Assembly (NCBI RefSeq): GCF_010907035.1 | Contig: NZ_QUMK01000033.1 | Span: 1-57,386 of the forward strand | Direction of reading: 5' to 3' | Source: Rhodopseudomonas sp. BR0M22 | GTDB lineage: Bacteria > Pseudomonadota > Alphaproteobacteria > Rhizobiales > Xanthobacteraceae | Length of the DNA: 57,386 nt | In this document: positions 14,853-22,625 of the stretch, piece by piece | How positions within the stretch are numbered: position 1 is the first letter of the stretch | Layout of the letters: each line of letters begins with the position of its first letter | Notes under the pieces: generated by a model | The model's input: only the letters and a program-made list of their open reading frames with translations | Told to the model about the DNA's origin: nothing | Databases searched by the model: none | Position numbers and translations under genes: made by a program

Positions 14853-14865
14853 TTTCAAACACTTG
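14853..14865 (+). promoter_or_regulatory. Candidate IHF site upstream of hupS
   Basis: TTTCAAACACTTG matches the IHF consensus WATCAANNNNTTR with one mismatch. It lies between the putative enhancer repeats and the -24 element, where DNA bending would be useful. Confidence 0.4.
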
Positions 14866-14892
14866 CGCGCTGAGCTGAACGGCTGAGCCCCA

Positions 14893-14909
14893 CTGGCATG
14901 GTTCTTGCG
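14893..14909 (+). promoter_or_regulatory. Sigma54 (-24/-12) promoter of hupSLC
   Basis: CTGGCATGGTTCTTGCG has GG (14895-14896), exactly 10 bp, then GC (14907-14908), matching TGGCAC-N5-TTGC with one change. Predicted start is near 14920, about 54 nt before the hupS ATG. A HoxA-type activator with GAFTGA is encoded in the same cluster. Confidence 0.72.
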
Positions 14910-14973
14910 AACACCTCTCGAACAGCGAAGCCGACACAGACTTCGCACGCGGCGAGGACACCAAGGAGCCATC

Positions 14974-16098
14974 ATGGGCGCAGCGACCGAAACCTTTTAC
15001 GAGGTTATCAGGCGGCAGGGCATCACCCGCCGAAGCTTCATCAAGTTCTGCAGCCTGACGGCGACCAGCCTCGGACTCGGCCCGATCGGCTCCAGCCAGA
15101 TCGCCAATGCGCTCGAAACCAAGCCGCGCATTCCGGTGATCTGGATGCACGGGCTGGAATGCACCTGCTGCTCGGAGAGCTTCATCCGCTCGGCGCATCC
15201 GCTGGTGAAGGATGCGGTGCTGTCGATGATCTCGCTCGATTACGACGACACCATCATGGCGGCTGCCGGCCATCAGGCCGATGCGATCCTGCAGGAGACC
15301 CGCCAGAAGTACAAAGGTCAGTACATCCTCGCGGTCGAAGGCAATCCGCCGCTCAATGAAGACGGCATGTTCTGCATCGACGGCGGCCGCCCGTTCGTCG
15401 AGAAGCTGAAGGAGATGGCCGAGGACTCGATGGCGGTGATCGCCTGGGGCGCCTGCGCGTCGTGGGGCTGCGTGCAGGCCGCCAAGCCGAACCCGACCCA
15501 GGCCACCCCGATCGACAAGGTGATCAAGAACAAGCCGATCATCAAGGTGCCGGGCTGTCCGCCGATCGCCGAAGTGATGACCGGCGTGGTCACGTTCGTC
15601 ACCACGTTCGGCCGGCTGCCGGAGCTCGACCGCCAGGGGCGGCCGAAGATGTTCTACTCGCAGCGCATCCACGACAAATGCTACCGCCGGCCGCACTTCG
15701 ATGCCGGCCAGTTCGTCGAGGAGTGGGACGACGACGCCGCGCGCAAGGGCTACTGCCTGTACAAGATGGGCTGCAAGGGCCCGACCACCTACAACGCCTG
15801 CTCGACAGTGCGCTGGAACGGCGGGGTGTCGTTCCCGATCCAGTCCGGCCACGGCTGCATCGGCTGTTCGGAAGACGGCTTCTGGGATCAGGGCTCGTTC
15901 TACGACCGGCTCACCACCATCAATCAGTTCGGCATCGAAGCCAATGCCGACAAGATCGGCGCGACGGCGGCCGGTGTGGTCGGCGCCGCGATCGCGGCGC
16001 ATGCCGCGGTGACCACCGTGCGCAACCTGTCCCGGCACAAGGAAGTGCCGAACGGTAACGGCAAATCCAACGGCAATTCGAACGGCGCGTCGGCCTAA
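14974..16098 (+). CDS. hupS: Uptake [NiFe]-hydrogenase small subunit
   Basis: 374 residues from ATG 14974. The Tat signal has ITRRSFIKF (residues 17-25) and a hydrophobic stretch ending near SSQIANA. The Fe-S ligands begin at LECTCCSES, with later [13 protein letters not shown] and [17 protein letters not shown]-terminal helix ([21 protein letters not shown]) anchors the protein, followed by an Asn/Gly/Lys-rich tail. It carries electrons from HupL through three clusters to cytochrome b HupC on the periplasmic face. An upstream in-frame extension exists but has no family support. First gene of hupSLC. Confidence 0.96.
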   Translation: MGAATETFYEVIRRQGITRRSFIKFCSLTATSLGLGPIGSSQIANALETKPRIPVIWMHGLECTCCSESFIRSAHPLVKDAVLSMISLDYDDTIMAAAGHQADAILQETRQKYKGQYILAVEGNPPLNEDGMFCIDGGRPFVEKLKEMAEDSMAVIAWGACASWGCVQAAKPNPTQATPIDKVIKNKPIIKVPGCPPIAEVMTGVVTFVTTFGRLPELDRQGRPKMFYSQRIHDKCYRRPHFDAGQFVEEWDDDAARKGYCLYKMGCKGPTTYNACSTVRWNGGVSFPIQSGHGCIGCSEDGFWDQGSFYDRLTTINQFGIEANADKIGATAAGVVGAAIAAHAAVTTVRNLSRHKEVPNGNGKSNGNSNGASA

Positions 16099-16116
16099 GT
16101 CGGGATCAGCAGCATC

Positions 16117-17910
16117 ATGACCAACGTCACCACTCCCAACGGCTTCAAGCTCGACAATGCCGGCCGCCGCGTCGTGGTCGATCCGGTGACCCGGATCGAG
16201 GGCCACATGCGCGTCGAGGTCAATGTCGACAGCAACAACGTGATCCGCAACGCGGTGTCGACCGGCACGATGTGGCGCGGCATCGAGGTGATCCTGAAGA
16301 ACCGCGACCCGCGTGACGCCTGGGCGTTCACCGAACGGATCTGCGGCGTCTGCACCGGCACCCACGCGCTCACCTCGGTGCGCGCGGTGGAGAATGCGCT
16401 CGACATCAAGATCCCGGAGAACGCCAACACCATCCGCAACCTGATGCAGCTCGCGCTGCAGGTGCACGATCACGTCGTGCATTTCTATCATCTGCACGCG
16501 CTCGACTGGGTCGACATCGTGTCGGCGCTGTCGGCCGATCCGAAGGCGACCTCGACGCTGGCGCAGAGCATCTCGTCGTGGCCGCTGTCGAGCCCGGGCT
16601 ATTTCAAGGATCTGCAGACCCGGCTGAAGAAGTTCGTCGAGAGTGGCCAGCTCGGTCCGTTCAAGAACGGCTATTGGGGCCACCCCGCCTACAAGCTGCC
16701 GCCGGAAGCCAATCTGATGGCGGTGGCGCATTATCTCGAGGCGCTCGATTTCCAGAAGGAAATCGTCAAGATCCACACCATCTACGGCGGCAAGAACCCG
16801 CATCCGAACTGGCTGGTCGGCGGCGTGCCGTGCGCCATCAACATCGACGGCACCGGCGCGGTCGGCGCCATCAATATGGAGCGGCTCAATCTCGTCTCGT
16901 CGATCATCGACCAGATGGTGACCTTCGTCGACCAGGTTTATCTGCCGGACCTGCAGGCGATCGCTTCGTTCTACAAGGACTGGACCTACGGCGGCGGGCT
17001 GTCGGGCAAATCGGTGATGAGCTACGGCGACATCCCCGAACACGCCAACGACTACTCGGACGCATCGTTGAAGCTGCCGCGCGGCGTGATCCTCAACGGC
17101 AATCTCAAAGAAGTGCTGCCGATCGATCTCGCCGATCCCAATCAGGTGCAGGAGTTCGTCACCCACTCCTGGTACAAATATCCGGACGAGACCAAGGGCC
17201 TGCACCCGTGGGACGGCGTCACCGTGCCGCATTACGAGCTCGGCCCGAAATCGAAGGGCACCAAGACCCGGATCGAGGCGCTCGACGAGGAGGCGAAATA
17301 CTCCTGGATCAAGTCGCCGCGCTGGAAGGGCAACGCGGTCGAGGTCGGCCCGCTGGCGCGCTACATCATCGGCTACGCGCAGAACAAGGCGGAGTTCAAG
17401 GAGCCGACCGAGAAGCTGTTGAAGGATCTCGGGCTGCCGGTGACGGCGCTGTTCTCGACGCTCGGCCGCACCGCGGCGCGCGCGCTGGAAGCGCAATGGG
17501 CCGCGCACCAGCTCCGCTACTTCCAGGATAAGCTGATCGCCACGCTGAAGGCCGGCGACAGCTCGACCGCCAATGTCGACAAATGGAAGCCGGAGACCTG
17601 GGCCAAGGACGTCAAGGGCGTCGGCTTCACCGAGGCGCCGCGCGGCGCGCTCGGCCACTGGGTCAAGATCAAGGACGGCAAGATCGACAACTATCAGGCG
17701 GTGGTGCCGACCACCTGGAACGGCAGCCCGCGCGATCCAAAGGGTGGCATCGGCGCGTTCGAGGCGTCGCTGCTCGACACTCCGATGGCCGATCCGAACC
17801 AGCCGCTGGAGATCCTGCGGACGCTGCATTCGTTCGATCCGTGCCTCGCCTGTTCGACGCATGTGATGAGCGAGGACGGCCGCGAGATGAGCAAGGTCAC
17901 CGTGCGCTGA
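16117..17910 (+). CDS. hupL: Uptake [NiFe]-hydrogenase large subunit precursor
   Basis: 597 residues, typical for group 1 membrane-bound hydrogenases. Active-site Cys pairs: [11 protein letters not shown] (Cys76, Cys79) and DPCLACSTH (Cys576, Cys579). A 15-residue tail beginning VMSEDG follows His582 and should be removed by HupD once nickel is inserted. It oxidises H2 in the periplasm and is co-exported with HupS by the Tat signal of HupS. It lies 18 bp after hupS. No frame problems are seen. Confidence 0.97.
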   Translation: MTNVTTPNGFKLDNAGRRVVVDPVTRIEGHMRVEVNVDSNNVIRNAVSTGTMWRGIEVILKNRDPRDAWAFTERICGVCTGTHALTSVRAVENALDIKIPENANTIRNLMQLALQVHDHVVHFYHLHALDWVDIVSALSADPKATSTLAQSISSWPLSSPGYFKDLQTRLKKFVESGQLGPFKNGYWGHPAYKLPPEANLMAVAHYLEALDFQKEIVKIHTIYGGKNPHPNWLVGGVPCAINIDGTGAVGAINMERLNLVSSIIDQMVTFVDQVYLPDLQAIASFYKDWTYGGGLSGKSVMSYGDIPEHANDYSDASLKLPRGVILNGNLKEVLPIDLADPNQVQEFVTHSWYKYPDETKGLHPWDGVTVPHYELGPKSKGTKTRIEALDEEAKYSWIKSPRWKGNAVEVGPLARYIIGYAQNKAEFKEPTEKLLKDLGLPVTALFSTLGRTAARALEAQWAAHQLRYFQDKLIATLKAGDSSTANVDKWKPETWAKDVKGVGFTEAPRGALGHWVKIKDGKIDNYQAVVPTTWNGSPRDPKGGIGAFEASLLDTPMADPNQPLEILRTLHSFDPCLACSTHVMSEDGREMSKVTVR

Positions 17911-17932
17911 GCGCCAGCCGGAGGAACAGACG

Positions 17933-18658
17933 ATGACCACGGAGATTGCTCGGGTCCAAGGCGCGCTCGATTCGGCCGGCGAACGCGCGCGCTCGCTCCA
18001 GACCGTCTATGTCTACGAGGCGCCGGTACGGCTGTGGCACTGGGTCAATGCGCTGTTGATCCTGGCGCTGTGCGTCACCGGCTACTTCATCGGCACGCCG
18101 CCGCCCTCGGTGCCGGGCGAGGCGTCTGCCAACTTCCAGATGGGCTATATCCGGTTCGTGCATTTCGCCGCCGGGCAGCTCTTGATCGTGTTCTTCCTGA
18201 TGCGAGTCTACTGGGCGTTGGTCGGCAACAAATATTCCCGTCAGCTCTTCTTGCTGCCAATCACCAACAAGACCTGGTGGTGGGGGATGCTGTACGAGTT
18301 CAAATGGTACGCGTTCCTGGTCAAGGACCCGAAGAAGTACATCGGCCATAATCCGCTGGCGCACATGGCGATGTTCTCCTTCATGGTGTTCCTGGTGCTG
18401 ATGATGGTCAGCGGCATGGCGCTGTATTCGGAGGGGCAGGGCATCGACAGCTGGCAGTACAGGATGTTCGGCTTCATGTTCTCGATCTTCACCAGCCAGA
18501 CGCTGCACACCCTGCATCATCTCGGAATGTGGGCGATCGTGGTGTTCGTCATCATCCACATCTACGCCGCGGTGCGCGAAGACATCCTCAGCCGCCAGAG
18601 CATGATCTCGTCGATGGTTTCCGGCGAGCGCCTGTTCCGCGACGATCTGCCGGATTGA
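17933..18658 (+). CDS. hupC: Hydrogenase b-type cytochrome subunit
   Basis: 241 residues with four membrane helices: VRLWHWVNALLILALCVTGY, FAAGQLLIVFFLMRVYWALV, MAMFSFMVFLVLMMVSGMAL and HHLGMWAIVVFVIIHIYAAV. Helix-borne His residues (RLWHW, VHFAAG, HTLHHLGMW, IIHIY) are the expected ligands of two b hemes. It anchors HupSL and passes electrons to the quinone pool. It lies 22 bp after hupL with a good GGAGGAA ribosome site. A palindromic repeat follows before hupD. Confidence 0.95.
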   Translation: MTTEIARVQGALDSAGERARSLQTVYVYEAPVRLWHWVNALLILALCVTGYFIGTPPPSVPGEASANFQMGYIRFVHFAAGQLLIVFFLMRVYWALVGNKYSRQLFLLPITNKTWWWGMLYEFKWYAFLVKDPKKYIGHNPLAHMAMFSFMVFLVLMMVSGMALYSEGQGIDSWQYRMFGFMFSIFTSQTLHTLHHLGMWAIVVFVIIHIYAAVREDILSRQSMISSMVSGERLFRDDLPD

Positions 18659-18682
18659 GGCCGCACGTCGTGTCCTTACCCC

Positions 18683-18760
18683 GTCATTGCGAGCGAAGCG
18701 AAGCAATCCAGTCCAGTGCACCGAGCTGGATTGCTTCGTCGCTTCGCTCCTCGCAATGAC
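18683..18760. repeat. Palindromic repeat between hupC and hupD (family A/D)
   Basis: Left arm 18683-18711 (GTCATTGCGAGCGAAGCG..) pairs with right arm 18726-18760 (..CGCTTCGCTCCTCGCAATGAC) with small bulges around a 14-nt loop. In the transcript it would be a long stem after the structural genes hupSLC and 18 bp before the hupD start, a suitable place to stabilise the upstream mRNA or dampen read-through. Confidence 0.8.
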
Positions 18761-18778
18761 AGAATTGGAGGCTGATAC

Positions 18779-19402
18779 ATGGATGATGCCATGGCACGAA
18801 TGGACCGCAGTGCAGAGTCGCCCCGCATCCTGATCCTCGGCATCGGCAACATCCTTTGGGCCGACGAGGGGTTCGGCGTGCGTGCCGTGGAGGCGTTTCA
18901 TCGCGGCTTCGAGGTGCCGGACAATGTCACGGTGCTCGATGGCGGCACCCAGGGGCTGTATCTGGTGAACTTCCTGCAGGAGCACGATCATCTGTTGGTG
19001 TTCGACGCGATCGACTACGGCCTGCCGCCCGGCACGCTGAAGCGCATCGACGGCGACGAGGTGCCGAAATTCACCGGCGCCAAGAAGATGAGCTTGCACC
19101 AGACCGGCTTCCAGGAAGTGCTGAGCGCCGCCGATCTGCTCGGCGCGGCACCGCAGCGGCTGACGCTGATCGGCTGCCAGCCGCAGGATCTCGAAGATTG
19201 GGGCGGCGCGCTGACGCCGCCGGTGAAGGCACGGATCGCCGATGCGCTGGCACTGGCGTGCGACGTTCTCGGCGAATGGGGCGTCGCGGTCGCGCCGCGC
19301 AAGGTCCCGCTCGATCCGGCGCAGGGCCTGCTCGGCCACGACATCGATCACGACAGCTACGAACGGCGCGCCGATCCGGCGACGACCACAGTCCAGGGAT
19401 GA
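18779..19402 (+). CDS. hupD: Hydrogenase maturation endopeptidase
   Basis: 207 residues. HybD/HupD-family protease that cuts the HupL C-terminal tail after nickel insertion. Nickel-sensing ligands are in the family positions: Glu in GIGNILWADEGFGV, Asp in VFDAIDYG, His in MSLHQTGFQEV. An in-frame Met at codon 5 (MARMDRSAES) is a second possible start. Residues 185-207 form a polar tail beyond the usual core. The gene follows the hupC/hupD repeat by 18 bp. Confidence 0.94.
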   Translation: MDDAMARMDRSAESPRILILGIGNILWADEGFGVRAVEAFHRGFEVPDNVTVLDGGTQGLYLVNFLQEHDHLLVFDAIDYGLPPGTLKRIDGDEVPKFTGAKKMSLHQTGFQEVLSAADLLGAAPQRLTLIGCQPQDLEDWGGALTPPVKARIADALALACDVLGEWGVAVAPRKVPLDPAQGLLGHDIDHDSYERRADPATTTVQG

Positions 19403-19415
19403 GGGAGGAAACGTC

Positions 19416-20000
19416 ATGACCCGATTGATCCGCGCCGCTGCGCTGGCGAGCCTTGCCGTGTGTGTGCCCGGCCTCGCCGAGGCGCATACCGGCGTTCACC
19501 TGATGACCTCCGAGGGCGCGGCGGCCGGCTTCGCGCATCCGTTTCTCGGCCTCGATCATCTGCTGGCGATGGTCGCGGTCGGCCTGTGGGCAGCGTCGCT
19601 CGGCGGCCGGGCGCGCTGGTTGGTGCCCGGAAGTTTCATTGCGCTGATGACGCTCGGTGCGATCGGCGGCGCCAGCGGCCTCGCACTGTCGGCGGTCGAG
19701 CCGATGATCGCGCTGTCGGTAATTGCACTCGGCGTGCTGGTGGCGTTGGCGGTGCGGGTGCCGACGGGCGCAGCCGCCGCCGTGGTGGCGGTGTTCGGCG
19801 TCTTCCACGGGGCCGCGCACGGCGCCGAGATGCCGGCGCTGGCTTCGCCGCTCGCCTATGGCGTCGGCTTCGTCGCCGCCACTGCGCTGCTGCACGGCGC
19901 GGGTCTCGCGCTCGGCGGATTGCGTTCGCGTCTGCCGACGTTCAGGCTGGCCGGCGGCGCGATTGCGCTCGCCGGGGTCGCCCTGGCGCTGCCACTGTAA
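19416..20000 (+). CDS. hupE: HupE/UreJ-family nickel permease
   Basis: 194 residues. Signal-like N-terminus (MTRLIRAAALASLAVCVPGLAEAH) followed by the family motif HPFLGLDHLLAMVAVGLWA and about six hydrophobic helices, including FGVFHGAAHGAEMP with conserved His residues. HupE proteins import nickel for hydrogenase assembly; the HPxxGxDHxxAM motif is needed in studied members. Start chosen at the ATG after a GGGAGGAAA ribosome site, 13 bp past hupD. Confidence 0.92.
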   Translation: MTRLIRAAALASLAVCVPGLAEAHTGVHLMTSEGAAAGFAHPFLGLDHLLAMVAVGLWAASLGGRARWLVPGSFIALMTLGAIGGASGLALSAVEPMIALSVIALGVLVALAVRVPTGAAAAVVAVFGVFHGAAHGAEMPALASPLAYGVGFVAATALLHGAGLALGGLRSRLPTFRLAGGAIALAGVALALPL

Positions 20001-20018
20001 CGCCGGGGCATCGTTGCG

Positions 20019-20321
20019 ATGTGCGTCGGCGTCCCGATGACCGTGATCAGTACCGACGGCGCGTCCGCGCTGTGCGAGCGGCGCGCCGAGCAGCGCCTTG
20101 TCTCGACCGCGCTGATCGGCGAGGTCGCGATCGGCGACCGGCTGCTGGTGTTCATCGACAGCGCGATCAGGAAGCTCGATCTGGACGAGGCGCAGCAGAT
20201 CGACGATGCGCTCGACGGCCTCGCCGCGGCAATCGAGGGGCGTCCGTTCGAACATCTGTTCGCCGACCTGATCGATCGCGAACCCGAACTGCCGCCGCAT
20301 CTGCGGACCGAGCGGCACTGA
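20019..20321 (+). CDS. hupF: HypC-family hydrogenase chaperone HupF
   Basis: 100 residues starting MCVGVPMTVISTDG. Cys2, the residue that binds the iron centre or HupL in HypC relatives, is present. It is longer than HypC (77 residues, also encoded here) by an acidic C-terminal tail (LFADLIDREPELPPHLR), as expected for HupF, which protects HupL maturation when oxygen is present. It lies 18 bp after hupE; a repeat half, a hairpin and a sigma54 promoter follow. Confidence 0.92.
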   Translation: MCVGVPMTVISTDGASALCERRAEQRLVSTALIGEVAIGDRLLVFIDSAIRKLDLDEAQQIDDALDGLAAAIEGRPFEHLFADLIDREPELPPHLRTERH

Positions 20322-20347
20322 GGTCTGCAGTTCAGCTTTGATCCCTG

Positions 20348-20378
20348 GTCATGCCCGCGCTCGTCGCGGGCATCGACG
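20348..20378. repeat. Half copy of family B palindromic repeat
   Basis: GTCATGCCCGCG-CTCGT-CGCGGGCATCGACG matches one arm set of the repeats at 1936-2023 and 44679-44768; the second half is missing or decayed. Confidence 0.6.
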
Positions 20379-20386
20379 TTTCAAGG

Positions 20387-20410
20387 GGCTGCCAAATGGG
20401 GGGGGCAGCC
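20387..20410 (+). terminator. GC-rich hairpin after hupF
   Basis: GGCTGCC (20387-20393) and GGCAGCC (20404-20410) give a 7-bp stem with a G-rich loop. No U-run follows, so it may pause or attenuate rather than fully terminate. Confidence 0.4.
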
Positions 20411-20458
20411 AGACTTTCGGCCGCGCCGCAGCGCCGGTGGCGTGCGGAAATTAAATAT

Positions 20459-20488
20459 CCAGTTTCCGAAAATCATGTTTTCATCTGG
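20459..20488 (+). promoter_or_regulatory. Inverted repeat upstream of hupG promoter
   Basis: CCAG (20459-20462) ... GAAAA (20468-20472) TCATG TTTTC (20478-20482) ... CTGG (20485-20488). It lies about 80-110 bp upstream of the -24 element, the usual distance for a sigma54 activator site. It does not resemble the GCTTATCA repeats before hupS. Confidence 0.35.
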
Positions 20489-20564
20489 CTCGATCACTCC
20501 GCCGGATTGGTCTGAAATCGCCCGGTTTGACGGTAAAATCGGCTCCGCCGCATGGTGAGATCGA

Positions 20565-20581
20565 TTGGCACATGGCTTGCT
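20565..20581 (+). promoter_or_regulatory. Sigma54 (-24/-12) promoter of hupG operon
   Basis: TTGGCACATGGCTTGCT matches TTGGCAC-N5-TTGCW without a mismatch in the core; GG (20567-20568) and GC (20579-20580) are 10 bp apart. Predicted start is about 20592, 46 nt before the hupG ATG. Confidence 0.82.
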
Positions 20582-20637
20582 GAATATCCGGTCAAGCAAG
20601 TCACGACCGATGAGAGACATCGGGACTGGGAGGAAAC

Positions 20638-21042
20638 ATGGGCTCTCCGCTCGCGCACGCCGCCGCGCGCAACAACGCGTTGCCGATCGTCGATCAGGCG
20701 ACGGTCGACGATTTCATCGCCGCCGCATCGGGCCAAATCACCGTGCTGTTCTTTCGCGGTGACACCGCGCGGTTTCCGGAAGCCAGCGATATCGCGGTGG
20801 TGCTGCCGGAGCTGATCACCGCGTTTGCCGGCCGGCTGGTCGGCGCCGAGATCGCTGCCGGCGATGAGGAAGCCTTGATGCCGCGGTTCGGCGTCAAGGT
20901 CTGTCCTGGGATCGCGCTGGCGCGGCCGGGCCGCAGCCTCGGTGCCATCTCCAAGATCCAGGACTGGTCGGTTTATCTGGCGCGCATCAATGTGCTGCTG
21001 GACGCCGATGCTCGCATCCTCGCGCAGGAGGCTTCGGCATGA
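20638..21042 (+). CDS. hupG: Hydrogenase accessory protein HupG (HyaE family)
   Basis: 134 residues with a thioredoxin-like fold pattern (ITVLFFRGDTARFPEASDIA, FGVKVCPGIALARPGRSLG) but lacking a CxxC pair, as in HyaE/HupG. In relatives it assists the Tat-exported small subunit before complex assembly. It has a strong GGGAGG ribosome site and overlaps hupH by ATGA. It is the first gene behind the internal sigma54 promoter. Confidence 0.9.
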   Translation: MGSPLAHAAARNNALPIVDQATVDDFIAAASGQITVLFFRGDTARFPEASDIAVVLPELITAFAGRLVGAEIAAGDEEALMPRFGVKVCPGIALARPGRSLGAISKIQDWSVYLARINVLLDADARILAQEASA

Positions 21043-21905
21043 GAGTAGGATACACCAGCGTCGAGGGGGGCGACGATATCGAGATGCTCGTGCTGCCGGT
21101 CGGCCATGACGGCGGCGAACGGCGCGGCCTGACCGGGGCAGGCACGATCGCGGCGCTCGCCACCCGCAGCGGCGCGGAGCTGCTGGAGCAGTGCCCGCGG
21201 CTCGCCGATCTTCTTGCCCAGCTCCGCCAGGCGCTCGCGGCGCAGCGTGCCGATGCGCCGCCGGCGCGCGTGCGGATCGACGGGCTGGACGAAGCCGAGC
21301 GCAAACTACTCGCCGACGTGCTCGGCGAGGGCGAAGTCTCCGGCATCGTCGCGCTGCCGGATCGCCGCGTCGCGCAGATCCAGGAATCGGTGTTCGCCGG
21401 GTTGTGGCGGGTGCGGATCGAGGGCGACGCCGGCCAGCGCGCCTATGACTATCTGGAGATCGGTGCGGTCCCCGAGATCGCCGCGCGCGCCGCGCTGGAC
21501 TTCCCGGCAGCCGAGATCGCCATCACCGAGCCGCCCGCGGGCGCGATGAACGTGATGCCGGTGCTCGCCGAAATCAGCGAGCGCATGGCGGCGCACCGTG
21601 CCGGGGAACCCTCGCACATCATCAACTTCACCCTGCTGCCGATGAATCCCGCCGACATGGAGCATCTGGTCGCGACGCTCGGCAGCGGGCCGATCCAACT
21701 GTATTCGCGCGGCTACGGCAGTTGCCGCGTGCTGGCGACCGGCGCCCGTCACGTCTGGTCAGTGCAATATCTCAACGCGATGGACACCCCGATCCTCGAC
21801 ACCATCGAGGTCGGCGACGTGCCGACGGCGGTGCGCGCGGCCGACGAGGATTTTCAGGATTCGGCGGAGCGGATCGGCGACATCATCGAGGCGTATTTCG
21901 CATGA
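21039..21905 (+). CDS. hupH: Hydrogenase accessory protein HupH (HyaF family)
   Basis: 288 residues. N-terminal region DIEMLVLPVGHDGGERRGLT, then VLGEGEVSGIV and QESVFAGLWRVR, and a C-terminal HyaF/HupH domain with HIINFTLLPMNPADMEHLVA, GPIQLYSRGYGSCRVLAT and VWSVQYLNAMDT. The family acts in maturation of the small subunit. The start overlaps hupG and the end overlaps hupI, both as ATGA. Confidence 0.92.
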   Translation: MRVGYTSVEGGDDIEMLVLPVGHDGGERRGLTGAGTIAALATRSGAELLEQCPRLADLLAQLRQALAAQRADAPPARVRIDGLDEAERKLLADVLGEGEVSGIVALPDRRVAQIQESVFAGLWRVRIEGDAGQRAYDYLEIGAVPEIAARAALDFPAAEIAITEPPAGAMNVMPVLAEISERMAAHRAGEPSHIINFTLLPMNPADMEHLVATLGSGPIQLYSRGYGSCRVLATGARHVWSVQYLNAMDTPILDTIEVGDVPTAVRAADEDFQDSAERIGDIIEAYFA

Positions 21906-22114
21906 CCAAGTTCGAAAATCTCGGGCGGGTCGATGCCGACTCGCAGGCGCGGATGGAATGCGGCGTGTGCTGGACGGTGTACGACCCGGCCGAGGGCGAC
22001 AGCCGCGGCCGCGCCGAGCCCGGCACGCCGTTCGCCGCGCTGCCGGAGGATTGGTGCTGCCCGACCTGCGACGCGCCGCCGAGCAAATTCCTCAAGGTGG
22101 ACGATGACCGCTGA
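21902..22114 (+). CDS. hupI: Rubredoxin-type hydrogenase accessory protein
   Basis: 70 residues with two rubredoxin Cys pairs: ECGVCWTVYDP and CCPTCDAPPSKF. The sequence between them (PGTPFAALPEDW) is the standard rubredoxin knuckle region. One Fe(Cys)4 centre is expected; a role in small-subunit Fe-S protection during assembly is proposed for the family. Its 3' end overlaps hupJ by 11 bp. Confidence 0.93.
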   Translation: MTKFENLGRVDADSQARMECGVCWTVYDPAEGDSRGRAEPGTPFAALPEDWCCPTCDAPPSKFLKVDDDR

Positions 22115-22625
22115 GCCCGGCCCGGATCGCGATACCGAGGCGCGCGCCACCGGCGACGCGCTCGCCGCGGTGTATCGCATCGCCGATCGCGCGATGCGGG
22201 ATCTGCCGATCTACAATCCGGCGCTCGCGGTCGCGGCGATCGGCTTCCGCGCGCTCGGCGATTCCGCGCTCGGCGTGGTGGTGACGCCGTGGTTCATGAA
22301 TCTGGTGCGGGTGCCAGCGGATCGCGGCGCCGAAGTGAGCCCCGGCGCGACGGTGGCGCGGGCGATGCCGGCCGGGGTGATGGATTTTACCGTCGGCGTG
22401 CTCGACGGGTTCGGCGTGATCGAGAGCTGTTCGCTGGCGTCGCCGATGTTCGGCTTCGCCGATCAGCAGATCGCGGAGAGCACCGCGCTGGCGGCGCTCG
22501 CGGCGGTGCTCGATCCGGATTTCGCTGTCGATGCCGCGCCCGAAGCCGCCGCGGTCCCGCAGCCGGCCCCGGCGCTCGACCGTCGCCGCTTTCTGCGCGG
22601 CGCCCTGACGGAGCGGCGGCCATGA
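22104..22625 (+). CDS. hupJ: Hydrogenase accessory protein HupJ
   Basis: 173 residues. Hallmark segments: MRDLPIYNPALAVAAIGFR, LGVVVTPWFMNLVRVPAD, and FGVIESCSLASPMFGFADQ ending in a C-terminal twin Arg segment DRRRFLRGALTERRP that superficially resembles a Tat motif but is at the wrong end. HupJ proteins assist uptake hydrogenase assembly; the biochemical role is unsettled. It overlaps hupI and hupK. Confidence 0.88.
   Translation: MTAEPGPDRDTEARATGDALAAVYRIADRAMRDLPIYNPALAVAAIGFRALGDSALGVVVTPWFMNLVRVPADRGAEVSPGATVARAMPAGVMDFTVGVLDGFGVIESCSLASPMFGFADQQIAESTALAALAAVLDPDFAVDAAPEAAAVPQPAPALDRRRFLRGALTERRP

Larger units (their letters stand above)
20322..20637. other. Intergenic region hupF-hupG
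   Basis: 316 bp, not coding. It carries a family B half repeat (20348-20378), a GC-rich hairpin (20387-20410), an A+T-rich inverted repeat (20459-20488) and a sigma54 promoter (20565-20581). It divides the long hup/hyp run into two transcription units. Confidence 0.7.

Noticed and set aside
14761-17940. Very long open frame on the minus strand opposite hupS and hupL
   Set aside because: The plus strand encodes clear hydrogenase subunits; the minus-strand frame is Arg/His/Asp/Leu-rich with no family motif, a typical product of high GC third positions.
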